Below the pieces are notes generated by a model. The model was given only the letters and a program-made list of their open reading frames with translations, searched no databases and was not told where the DNA came from. From Streptomyces diastatochromogenes (GTDB lineage: Bacteria; Actinomycetota; Actinomycetes; Streptomycetales; Streptomycetaceae): a DNA stretch of 64,000 bases. The stretch covers positions 7,316,001 to 7,380,000 of the forward strand of contig JAPTYK010000001.1 in NCBI GenBank assembly GCA_026913215.1, written 5' to 3'. A program made the position numbers and the translations under genes. This document shows, in pieces, positions 9,157 to 18,207 of the stretch (positions are counted from its first letter, which is position 1; each line of letters starts with the position of its first letter).

Positions 9157-9192
9157 GGGGCGGGCGGGGCTGCTCTAGAGAACTCCCGCCCC
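9157..9192. other. GC-rich inverted repeat between divergent genes
   Basis: GGGGCGGG (9157-9164) and CCCGCCCC (9185-9192) can pair across a 20-nt loop in the ~300-bp region between the lanthipeptide precursor (minus) and the acid phosphatase (plus). It could be an operator or an RNA hairpin. Nothing else is recognised in 9038-9336 beyond the two presumed promoters. Confidence 0.3.
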
Positions 9193-9336
9193 GGTGCCGA
9201 TTACCGGTGAAAGCCGCAGAAATCGCCCCCTCGCCGTTCCGGGCGGCCCTCGGAGGAACCGTCCCGCGGATTGATCACGGCTCGATGCGCACCCTAGGGT
9301 TCACGCGGTCAACTTCCGTCCAGGAAAGGCAATTTC

Positions 9337-10950
9337 ATGTCGATTCCGCGCAGGACCTTACTCGCCGGCTCGACGGCGGGCGCGGCTGCCGCAGCCGTCG
9401 CGGGTGCGGGAAGCGCCGAAGCCGCCGGGCCGCCGACGGCCGCGACCTCGCCGTTGCTGCAGCGCACGCCCAGTCGTCTCGGAGTGCCGGGCGTGGCCGG
9501 GCTGCACCTGCAGTTCGGCGCGGATCCCGCCACCGAGATGACCGTCTCCTGGATCAGCCCCAGTCCGTCCGGCGTCCGCGCATCCACCTCGGGTCACCGG
9601 GCGGCGGCACCGGGCAGACGGTCGAGGCCGAGACCCGCACCTACCGGGACGCGCTCTCCCAGCAGGAGGTGTACGTCCACCACGCCCGCATCACCGGGCT
9701 GCGGCCGGACACCACCTACCTGTACTCGGCCGGGCACGACGGCGCCGCGCAGGAGACCGGGTCCTTCACCACGGCACCGCGCGGTCGCGCCGCCTTCACC
9801 TTCACCAGCTTCGGCGACCAGGGCACGCCCAACCTGCGCCGGTCCCTCAAGTGGCCCACGGAGGACACGCCCCCGCCCCTCGGCCCCTTCCGGCTCTACA
9901 CCAGCACCCAGGGCGGCACCGAGGCGTCCGCCGACATCGTGGCCGCGGTGGAACGGGTCGGTCCGCTGTTCAACCTGATCAACGGCGACCTCTGCTACGC
10001 GGGCGTGGCCGGCGCCATCGGCGAGGACCGGGTCGCGACCTGGGCCGACTGGTTCATCAACAACAGCCGCTCGGCACGGCTGCGCCCCTGGATGCCCTGC
10101 GTGGGCAACGGCGAGACCGAGAAGGGCAACGGGCCCCTGGGCGTCACGGGCTACCAGACCTACTTCGCGCTGCCGGACGCGACGACGGCCACCGACGAAG
10201 AGACCCGTGGCCTGTGGTACGCCTTCACCGTCGGCGGGGTCCGCTTCATCAGCCTGGCCAACGACGACGTGGCGATCGTGGACAGCGGCGACATCTATCT
10301 GCGCGGCTACTCGGGCGGCGCGCAACGACGCTGGCTGGAAAGGGAGTTGCAGGCGGCTCGGGCAAGCACCGCTGTCGACTGGATCGTCGTCTTCATGCAT
10401 CACCCGATGATCTCCAGCCACCGCAGCGGCGGTGGCGACCTCGGAGTCCGCCAGGAGTGGGGCCCGCTCTTCGACGCGTACGGCGTCGACCTGGTGCTCT
10501 GCGGCCACGAGCACTACTACGAGCGCTCGCTGCCGCTCCGCGGCACCCTGCCGAACGAGACCCGCACCCCGATCCCGGTCTCCACCGGCACCGATGTCGC
10601 CGACACCGGGAAGGGCACCGTGCACATGGTCATCGGTGGCGGCGGCAACTTCGCCACCACCCAGGACGACCTGTTCGAGGAACCCAAGGGCCGTGTCGTC
10701 GTCGACGTGGGCAAGGTGCCCGAGGGCCGCCACCGCAAGGCGTTCTACCTCACCGAGGACGCCCCTGGCGCGCCGTCCAGGACCGCGTCCACTCCCATGG
10801 CTTCGCCGCCTTCGACGTCGACCCGGGCACCCGTGGCACCGGACGCACCCGGATGCACGTCACGTACTACACCTTCGACGGCCCCTACGGAGAGCTGACC
10901 CCGGTCGACACCTTCACCCTGGAGCGCCCCGCGCGGACGCCCAGGACTGA
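9337..10950 (+). CDS. Tat-exported purple acid phosphatase-like phosphoesterase
   Basis: Starts MSIPRRTLLAG, a twin-arginine signal ending near an Ala-rich AEA cleavage region. An N-terminal Fn3-like domain (LQFGADPATEMTVSW, ARITGLRPDTTYLYSAG) precedes a metallophosphoesterase domain with FGDQG, INGDLCYAG, FMHHPMISS and LCGHEHYYERS. It should hydrolyse phosphomonoesters outside the cell using two metal ions. The GNH(E) motif reads GNGETE: the metal-ligand Asn is kept but the catalytic His is replaced. Frameshifts lie near 9580 and 10770; the end is approximate. Lone gene between the two lanthipeptide loci, with no sign that it belongs to either. Confidence 0.82.
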
Positions 10951-11117
10951 CGCCGGCCGGCGGCCGCCGTTCCGGCCGTGCGGCGGCGGCCTCCGGACCG
11001 GGCCGGGCGTGACCGGAATCCCGCGCGACGATTGGCCGGTTCTGGCGGGTCCCGGACGGACCGCCTCCGGTGGATTCTGTAGCCCGTGCACGTCCGGCGA
11101 ATCGTAGGAGGTACCGC

Positions 11118-11321
11118 ATGTCCCTCATGTCCACCACCCGCGCGGATGAGATCGTCACCGCCTGGCTCCAGGGTGCCGAGACGGCCTTCGGCGCCGACAA
11201 CCCGGCCGGCCCGCTCTACGTGGGCGGCGCGGCCGGCGAGGCCGCGCTGACCGACGGCACCGAGGCGCTGCTCACCGGCTGCAGCAGCTGTACGGGCTCG
11301 CTGCACAGCTACTGCTGCTGA
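11118..11321 (+). CDS. class II lanthipeptide precursor (mersacidin/lichenicidin leader type)
   Basis: A 67-residue peptide starting at ATG 11118 behind AGGAGGT. The leader has the features of mersacidin/lichenicidin-family precursors: ADEIVTAWL near the N-terminus, a DNPAG segment and an acidic LTDGTEALLTG region before the core. Cleavage after LLTG would release CSSCTGSLHSYCC, a 13-residue core with four Cys and five Ser/Thr; cleavage earlier at GGAAG would leave a longer core. The lanM gene follows in the same direction after a strong hairpin. The product is unknown to me. Confidence 0.82.
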   Translation: MSLMSTTRADEIVTAWLQGAETAFGADNPAGPLYVGGAAGEAALTDGTEALLTGCSSCTGSLHSYCC

Positions 11322-11350
11322 CGCACCGCCGTACGGCACGGACGCACCAC

Positions 11351-11376
11351 CCGGGGAGCCCCCAGGGGCTCCCCGG
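11351..11376 (+). terminator. 12-bp perfect hairpin between lanA and lanM
   Basis: CCGGGGAGCCCC and GGGGCTCCCCGG pair perfectly around a CA loop, 30 nt after the precursor stop. No T-run follows, as is common in Streptomyces. It probably terminates or stabilises most transcripts so that precursor exceeds synthetase. Confidence 0.7.
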
Positions 11377-11379
11377 CCC

Positions 11380-11530
11380 GGACGAGGCCCGGACGAGGCC
11401 CGGACGAGGCCCGGACGAGGCCCGGACGAAGCCTGACGGGTTCCGGACGAAGCCCGACGGATTCCGGTGGATTCCGACGAGGCTCGGCGGGCCCCGACGA
11501 GGCTCGGCGGACCCCGACGAGGCGACCCAC
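11380..11530 (+). repeat. 11-bp tandem repeat in the lanA-lanM spacer
   Basis: About four or five near-perfect copies of an 11-bp unit (ggacgaggccc) are followed by degenerating copies (ggacgaagcct, ggacgaagccc, ggcgggccccgacgaggct). They fill most of the 268-bp gap between precursor and synthetase. No gene or promoter is apparent inside; this is probably slippage-derived. Confidence 0.7.
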
Positions 11531-11589
11531 GTCCAGGCCGGTCCCCCCGTGTGCGGAAACCCGCCCCAGGCGTCAGGAGAGGACTCAGC

Positions 11590-14431
11590 ATGGTGGAACC
11601 GGTGGCAGCGGCCCGCGCGGACGACGGAACGCCGCCCGAGGGATGGTTCGCGGGTCCCGTGGACGCCTTCGCGGCCCCGCTGTTCGTGGAGCTGGACGAC
11701 CGGATCCCCGGGATGACCGGGCTGGCCCCGAGGAGCAGGAAGTCCTGCGCGAGGCGACGCGCGAGGCCCTCCGCCGCACCCTCCAGCTCCGGCTCAACCG
11801 GGTGCTCCTGCTGGAGCTGCGGGCCGCCGCCCTCGCCGGCGAACTGCCCGGCACGGACCCGTCCGCGCGCTGGGACGCCTTCCTCCGGCAGGCCTCCGCG
11901 CCCGGCTTCTCCGAGACCCTGCACCGCCGCTACCCGGCGCTGCGCCGACGGGCCTTCGCCTCCGGACGCCTGCTGACCGACGGCGCCCTGGAACTGGGCG
12001 CGCGGCTCGCCGCGGACCGGCGGGCCGTCACCGGCCTGCTCAGGGTCGACCCCGGACCGCTGCGCGCCCTGGAACTCGCCCGGGGGACACCCACCACGGC
12101 GGCCGGGCGGTGGCGCTGCTGGTCTTCGAGACCGCCTGCGTCATGTACAAGCCGCGACCGGTGGAGGTGGACGCCGCGCTGCGCTCCTTCGTCGCCGCCG
12201 TCCCCGGCGCCGAGGACCTGGGCGTACCGAGGGTGGTGGTACGGGACGGCTACGGCTGGGCCGAGCACCTCGGCCACCGCTACTGCCGGGACGAGGCGGA
12301 ACTCGCCCGCTTCTACCGCGCCCTGGGCGGCTGGCTGGCGGTCATGCGGCTCCTCGGCGGGACCGACCTGCACGCCGAGAACCTGGTGGCCCACGGCCCG
12401 GTGCCCGCCGTCGTCGACGCCGAGGCCCTGTTCACCCCGATGTCGAGGTTCCGCCGAGCGGGCGCGGCGACGCCGTGGACCGGGCGGCCGGACGATCCGC
12501 AACACCGTGCTGCGCACCGGCATCCTCCGCTGCGCACCGACGGCTACGCCCTCGCCGGAGTGGACCTCTCGGCCGCCGGCGGCCTGCCCGGTCAGCAGCC
12601 GCGGATCCGCGTCCCGGTCATCACGGACGGAGGACGGGACACCGCCCGCATGGAGATCGCCGCGGTGGACCTGCCGCCGGCCCGCAACCACCCCAGCCCC
12701 GAGCCGGTGCTGATCCGCCACTGGGACCAGGTGCTGACCGGCTTCGACGAACTCACCGCGGCCCTGGCCGAGCTCGACGCGCACGGTGGACTCGACACGC
12801 TCCTGGGGGAGTTCGACGGCTGCCGGGTGCGCAGGATCCGGCGGCCCACGCAGACGTACACGGACATCGGCCGGATGCTCTGGCACCCGGCCTCGCTGCA
12901 CGACCCCGACGCCGCCCTGGCCCGGGGCCGGGACATCCTCCACCGCAACGCCCTCGCCGCCCCGGGCGCGCCCCGCGAACCGGCCGTGATCGACCAAGAG
13001 CTGGCGGACCTCCTGGTCGGCGACATTCCCGCTTTCGACGAACGGGTGGACGGACGACGCCTTGACGCCTTCCTCTCAGGGTGGCGGCGGGCGGACCTCG
13101 CCCGTGAGCGCGACACCATCCGCAGCGCCCTGGTCGGCGCCTACCTGAACGAACGCAGGCTTCCCGACCGGGTACGGACGCCCGCCCGCGCGCCGCACGC
13201 CGAGGACCTGGACCGGCGGCGCCGCACGCTGGCGGCCGAGGCCGTGCGGACAGTCTGCGAGGCCGCCGTGCGGGGCGCCGACGCCACGGCGACCTGGATC
13301 AGTCCCGTGCTCACGGACTACGGCTGGGCCGTCCGCCCGCTGGGCGCGGACCTCTACACCGGACAGGGCGGCGTCGCCCTCGCCCTCGCGGAGTACCGGC
13401 GGGAGCAGCGGGCGGCCGGGCCGATCCGGTGGCCGGTGTCGAGTCCGTGCTGACCGGCGCCCTGGAGGTGCTGTCCGCCACCGAGGACACCACGCCGACC
13501 CGTCAGCTCGGCGGCTTCACCGGCATCGCCTCGCAGGTGTGGACCTGGGCCGCGCTGCACCGCCTCCTCGGTGAGCCCGGACTGCTCGACCGCGCCCGCG
13601 CCAGGGCCGCGCTGCTGACCCCGGAGGCCATCGCCGAGGACCGCGCCCTCGACGTGCTCGGCGGCGCGGCGGCACGGTCGTCCCCTGCTCGACCTCGCCG
13701 AACTCACCGGCGAGGAGCGGTGGTCGGAAGCCGCCGCGGAGGCCGGCCGGCATCTGGAGCGGACCGCGGTCGTCGACGACCGCGGAGCACGCTGGTCCAC
13801 GGTCATGTTCCCCGAGGGCATCGGCGGATTCGCCCATGGCGCCACCGGTGCCGGGTGGGCGCTCACCAGACTCGCCCTCTCGTCCGCCGGGACCACGGCC
13901 GACCGGCGCCGCTGGTACGAACTCGGCACGCTGGCACACGACTTCGAGGAGTCGCTGTACGCGCCGGAGGCGGGCGCCTGGGTCGACGCGCGGATCGGAG
14001 GGGACGTCGACCATCCCACCGCGTGGTGCCACGGCAGCACGGGCATCGGCCTGGCCGCCCTCGACCTCCACCGGCGCACGGGCGACCCCCGCCACCTGGA
14101 CACCGCGCTCCGCTCGGGCCCAGCCGGCCTGCGCGAGGGGTTCGGCTGGAGCCACACCCTCTGCCACGGCGACCTCGGACTCTGGGAGCTCCTGCACCAC
14201 CTGCGCGGCCTGAAGGGGTACGAGGGGCCGTCCGCCGCACAGGCCGACGCCGAGCTGATCACCGGCATCGAGCAGCGCGGTCCGGTCGGCGGCCTCGCCA
14301 AGGAGGCGTTCGCGCCGGGTCTGCTCCCCGGGCTGTCCGGGGTGGTGCACCACCTGCTCCGGATGCACCCCGACGCACGCCTGAGCTCCCCCCTCCTCCT
14401 GGCCCACCCCGAGAGGCAGGACACCGCCTGA
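11590..14431 (+). CDS. lanM: class II lanthipeptide synthetase LanM
   Basis: About 947 residues spread over all three frames by seven or eight indels (near 11730, 12085, 12460, 12525, 13420, 13680, 13700). Start ATG 11590 has AGGAGAGG upstream. Dehydratase domain: GDTHHGGRAV (restored by one base at 12085), ETACVMYKPR, GGTDLHAEN, VVDAEALF and TIRNTVLRTGIL; it phosphorylates and eliminates Ser/Thr. C-terminal LanC-like cyclase: zinc ligands in AWCHGSTGIG and HTLCHGDLG, joining Cys thiols to the dehydro residues. Partner of the precursor at 11118. No LanT or protease gene is adjacent. Confidence 0.88.
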
Positions 14432-14563
14432 CGCGATCTCCCCGCCCCGGAGCTGACGCGATCCCCCCGCCCCGGATGCCGAACGGCGGCCGTGCTCGCC
14501 CATCCGGCACGCACCATCGCCCAGGCGGCCTCATCGGCGTCCCCGTCGCGCTGACTCCGCGGC

Positions 14564-14581
14564 GCGCCGCCGTGGCGGCGC
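14564..14581 (+). terminator. GC-rich hairpin after lanM
   Basis: GCGCCGCC and GGCGGCGC pair with a very short loop, about 130 nt after the lanM stop. The 205-bp gap also contains a short direct repeat (tgacgcgatc followed by a C run and gccccgga, twice, near 14430 and 14453). Terminator function is inferred only from position. Confidence 0.35.
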
Positions 14582-14636
14582 CGGGCGGAACCGGCCCTAG
14601 TGAGGGACAGGCACCCCCTATCTGCCGGAGAGCCCC

Positions 14637-15178
14637 ATGCGTCAGCGCCGCCTCGCGGCCGTCCCGCTCGCCGCCGCCACCCTGTGCGCCGCGGTGTGCG
14701 GCGGCTGCTCCAGCAGTACGAAGAGCGCGAGTCCGGCCGGCTCGCCCTCCCCGGCCACGCGGTCGGCGACGGCGTCCGCGAGCGCCTCGCCGGCGCCTCC
14801 GCCGGCGCCGGCGGAGGGCGAGCGTCGCGGTGGCGTCCGTCGGCAAGTTCGGCGACGTCCTGGTCGACTCCCAGGGCAGGACCCTCTACCTCTTCGAGAA
14901 GGACACCCGTCCACCTCCACCTGCTACGACGCCTGCGCCACGGCCTGGCCGCCCGCCCTCACCACGGGCGCGCCCAAGGCCGTCGACGGAGCCGACCAGG
15001 CCAAGCTGTCCACCACCACCCGCACCGACGGCAAGACCCAGATCGTCTACAACGGGCACCCGCTGTACTCCTTCGAGGGCGACCGGGCCAAGGGGACGCC
15101 AACGGCGAGGAGTCCAGCGCCTTCGGCGCCAAGTGGTACGTGGTCGACCCGGCCGGCGACAAGGTCGAGGGCGGCTGA
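14637..15178 (+). CDS. lipoprotein with YxFxxD secreted repeats (COG4315)
   Basis: ATG 14637 with GGAG upstream. Signal peptide ends in a lipobox (CAAVCGGC), then a Ser/Pro/Ala linker. Several shifts between 14810 and 15110 split the rest, but the parts are clear: GDVLVDSQGRTLYLFEKD, CYDACATAWPP, IVYNGHPLYSFEGDRA and KWYVVDPAGDKVEGG. These are the paired YLFxxD/Cys motifs of the secreted-repeat lipoprotein family (PF03640), exported and anchored to the membrane; function unknown. The next gene starts 5 nt later and is probably co-transcribed. Confidence 0.8.
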
Positions 15179-15183
15179 TCCGC

Positions 15184-15762
15184 ATGACGGGCGACGGACG
15201 CCCGGGGCGAGGAGGGGCGCGGCGCGGGCGGGTGGTACGGGTCGCGCTCTGGGCGCTTCTGCCGGTCGCGGCGGCGGTCGGCGTGTACTGGTTCGGACGC
15301 GCGCACGCCGGCCTACGCCACCAGCCTCTTCGGCACCCGCTTCGGCGACGCCCAGCGGCTGAAGGCCGAGCTCGGTACCGCCCTCCTCGGCCTCGCGCTG
15401 GTCCAACTGCCGCTCGCGCTCTGGCTGTACGGCCGGCTGCCCGGCCTGGGGGCGGCGCCACGGCCGGTCGGACGGATCCACCGGCTCGTCGGCCTCGCGG
15501 CCTTCCTGCTCTCCCTGCCGATCGCCCGGCACTGCCTGGTCGCCTACGGGGTGGAGCTGACCGACGCCCGCACCGCCCTGCACTCGCTGGGCGGCTGCTT
15601 CCTCTACGGGGCCTTCGTCGCCAAGGTGGTCGTGGTCCGGCACCGCCGGCTGCCGGGCTGGGTCCTGCCCGTGGCGGCGGTGCCCTGGTCCTGACGATCG
15701 CGCTGGTCTGGTACTCGGCGGCCTTCTGGTACCTCGACACTTTCGACGCGCCGGGTCTCTAG
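15184..15762 (+). CDS. small polytopic membrane protein (DUF6529-like)
   Basis: Starts 5 nt after the lipoprotein stop. An N-terminal helix (ALWALLPVAAAVGVYWFG) is followed, after a probable 2-base loss near 15305, by helices around LKAELGTALLGLALVQLPLALWL, IHRLVGLAAFLLSL, LGGCFLYGAFVAKVVVV and, after another loss near 15680, LVLTIALVWYSAAFWYLD. The conserved His residues in IHRLVG, IARHCL and ALHSLGG recall cytochrome b561-like bundles. Coupling to the secreted-repeat lipoprotein suggests a shared membrane or redox role, which is inference. Confidence 0.65.
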   Translation: MTGDGRPGRGGARRGRVVRVALWALLPVAAAVGVYWFGRAHAGLRHQPLRHPLRRRPAAEGRARYRPPRPRAGPTAARALAVRPAARPGGGATAGRTDPPARRPRGLPALPADRPALPGRLRGGADRRPHRPALAGRLLPLRGLRRQGGRGPAPPAAGLGPARGGGALVLTIALVWYSAAFWYLDTFDAPGL

Positions 15763-15896
15763 TCGGCCGAAAGTAGTGGGTGTTGGGGTGAACCAGGAGA
15801 TACGCGCTGGTAACTTACGTGAGTTGATCAAGGCCGAGGACTCCTCAGCGGAGCCCTCGTCCCGAGCCACCCCCCCAGAAGAAGCAAGGAACCGCT

Positions 15897-17482
15897 TTGG
15901 CCCGCACCATCCGCACGACGGCCCTTCCCCTCGCGCTCTCCGCCCTCCTGCTGTCCGCCGCCCCGGCGTTCGCCGACGCGCCCACCCCGCACCTGGACGC
16001 GGTGGAGCAGTCCCTGCGCCAGGTCTCCCCGGGCCTGGAGGGCTCCGTCTGGGAGCGCACGGAGGGGAACAGGCTGGGCGCCTCCGCCCCCGGCTCCTCC
16101 GACTGGCTCCTCCAGACCCCCGGCTGCTGGGGCGATCCCGGCTGCGTCGACCGCCCCGGCTCCCGGCGCCTGCTGGAGAAGGTGCGCGAGGACATCGCGA
16201 ACGCCCGGTACAGCGTGGACATATCCACCCTGGCCCCGTTCCCCAATGGAGCCTTCCAGGACGCGATCGTGGCCGGCCTGAAGGAGGCCGTGGGGAAGGG
16301 CAACCGGCTTCAGGTGCGCATCCTGGTCGGCGCCGCACCCATTTACCACGCCAACGTGATCCCGTCCTCCTACCGCGACGAGCTGGTGGCCAAGCTCGGT
16401 CCGGCGGCCGCGAGCGTCACCCTCGACGTGGCCTCGATGACGACCTCGAAGACCGGCTTCTCCTGGAACCACTCCAAGCTGCTGGTGGTGGACGGGAACT
16501 CGGTGATCACCGGCGGTGTCAACAGCTGGAAGGACGACTACCTCGACACCGCCCACCCGGTGAACGACGTCGACCTCGCGCTGTCCGGCCCGGCGGCGGG
16601 CTCCGCCGGACGCTACCTCGACACGCTGTGGGACTGGACCTGCCGCAACAAGAACAACTGGACCGCCGTCTGGTTCGCCTCCTCCAACGGCGCGGACTGC
16701 CTGCCCACGCTGCCCCGGCCCGCCGCCCCGCCCGCCGACGGTGACGTTCCCGCCCTCGCGGTGGGCGGCCTCGGCGTCGGCATCCGGCAGAGCGACCCTC
16801 CTCGTCGTTCCGGCCCGTCCTGCCGACGGCCTCCGACACCACCTGCGGATTCGGGGTGCACGACTACACCAACGCCGACCGCGACTACGACACGGTCAAC
16901 CCCGAGGAGAGCGCCCTGCGGGCCCTGGTCGCGAGCGCGACCGAGCACGTCGAGATCTCGCAGCAGGACCTGAACGCGACCTGCCCGCCGCTGCCCCGCT
17001 ACGACATCCGGCTCTACGACACCCTCGCCGCCAAACTCGCCGCCGGTGTGAAGGTGCGCATCGTCGTCAGCGACCCGGCCAACCGGGGCGCCATCGGCAG
17101 CGGCGGCTACTCGCAGATCAAGTCGCTGTCCGAGGTGAGCGACGCCCTGCGCGGCCGCCTCACGGCCCTGACCGGCGACGCGCCGAAGGCGAGGGCCGCG
17201 ATGTGTCAGAACCTCCAGCTCGCGACCTTCCGCGCCTCGGACAGGCCGACCTGGGCGGACGGCAAGCCGTACGCCCAGCACCACAAGCTGGTCTCGGTGG
17301 ACGGCTCGGCCTTCTACATCGGCTCGAAGAACCTGTACCCCTCCTGGCTCCAGGACTTCGGCTACGTGATCGAAAGCCCCGCCGCCGCACGCCAGTTGGC
17401 GAACGGACTGCTCGCGCCGCAGTGGAAGTACTCGCAGGCCACGGCGACGTACGACTACACGCGCGGCGTCTGCCAGGGCTGA
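15897..17482 (+). CDS. pld: secreted phospholipase D
   Basis: About 528 residues, near the usual length of Streptomyces PLD. A Sec signal peptide ends AFADA. Two HKD motifs form the active site: HSKLLVVDGN followed by ITGG, and HHKLVSVDGS followed by YIGSKN. Catalysis uses a phosphohistidine to release phosphatidate from phospholipids, with transphosphatidylation typical of this family. One base loss near 16800 (QSDP to SSFRPVL) joins the halves. TTG at 15897 is taken as start because the signal peptide begins there. A strong hairpin follows the stop. Confidence 0.9.
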
Positions 17483-17508
17483 CACCCGCCCGGCCGGCAC
17501 CTCGGCAC

Positions 17509-17540
17509 ACCTCGGGTCGGCGACTCCACCGACCCGAGGT
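17509..17540 (+). terminator. terminator hairpin after phospholipase D
   Basis: ACCTCGGGTCGG pairs perfectly with CCGACCCGAGGT around an 8-nt loop, starting 27 nt after the stop. No T-tract follows. Confidence 0.7.
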
Positions 17541-17632
17541 CCTGCCCCAACACCGCCCCAAACGAAGGGACTTGAGGGCAGAATGCTGTCAGTGGCGTAG
17601 GGGCGGGGGCGCCGGAACGGGGGCGGTGCGGG

Positions 17633-18207
17633 ATGGGGACCACGGAAGTACGAGCGGTGGTCGCGGACGTGGTGGCGCGGCACGCACCGGAAGAGCTCCC
17701 GGTGCTGGCGGCCCTGGCCCATGTCGACGACGCCGAGGCGGTCAGGATCCTGCGCGGCCGGCGCACGACCGAACCGCTGGGTTTCGGCTTCGCCGAGGTG
17801 GTCGCCGTGGTGACCCCCGTGGTGTGGCTGGCGGTCGACGAGGCCTGCCGCTCGGCGGTGCAGTCCTCGGTCGATTCGGCTTACGCGCGCTTGGCCGGTG
17901 CCACGCGCAGGCTGCTGCGCCGCCCGTCCGCCGCGGGCGCCGTCGAGGGCTCCGCCACGGAGGTTCCGGAGCTGTCCCGGGACCAACTGGATCTGGTCCA
18001 CCGCCGGGTGACCCGCGACGCCCAGGACGCCGGCCTCGCCGCCGGGGACGCCGAGAAGCTGGCCGACCGCGTGGTCGCCCGGCTGGTCCTGGCCCGGCCC
18101 ACCACCGCGGACCCGGTCCCGGGCGGCGACGGAGCCACAGGAGCCACAGAAGTCACAGAGCGCGCGGACGGGGTGACAGCACGCCGGACGACAGGCCCGG
18201 GGCATGA
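17633..18207 (+). CDS. hypothetical protein upstream of membrane protease
   Basis: About 190 residues, starting MGTTEVRAVVADVV. Mostly helical, with a VVAVVTPVVWLAVDEA hydrophobic patch, a basic RLAGATRRLLRRP segment and a C-terminal helix rich in Asp/Arg. I recognise no family. The frame runs past the end; a one-base loss near 18150-18190 would bring in TGA at 18205, overlapping the ATG of the next gene in the usual ATGA way. Probably an operon partner of the M48-type protease. Confidence 0.6.

Noticed and set aside
15785..15800. PHO box (GGTGAAC) before phospholipase D
   Set aside because: Only one half-unit is visible; PhoP sites need at least two adjacent direct repeats.
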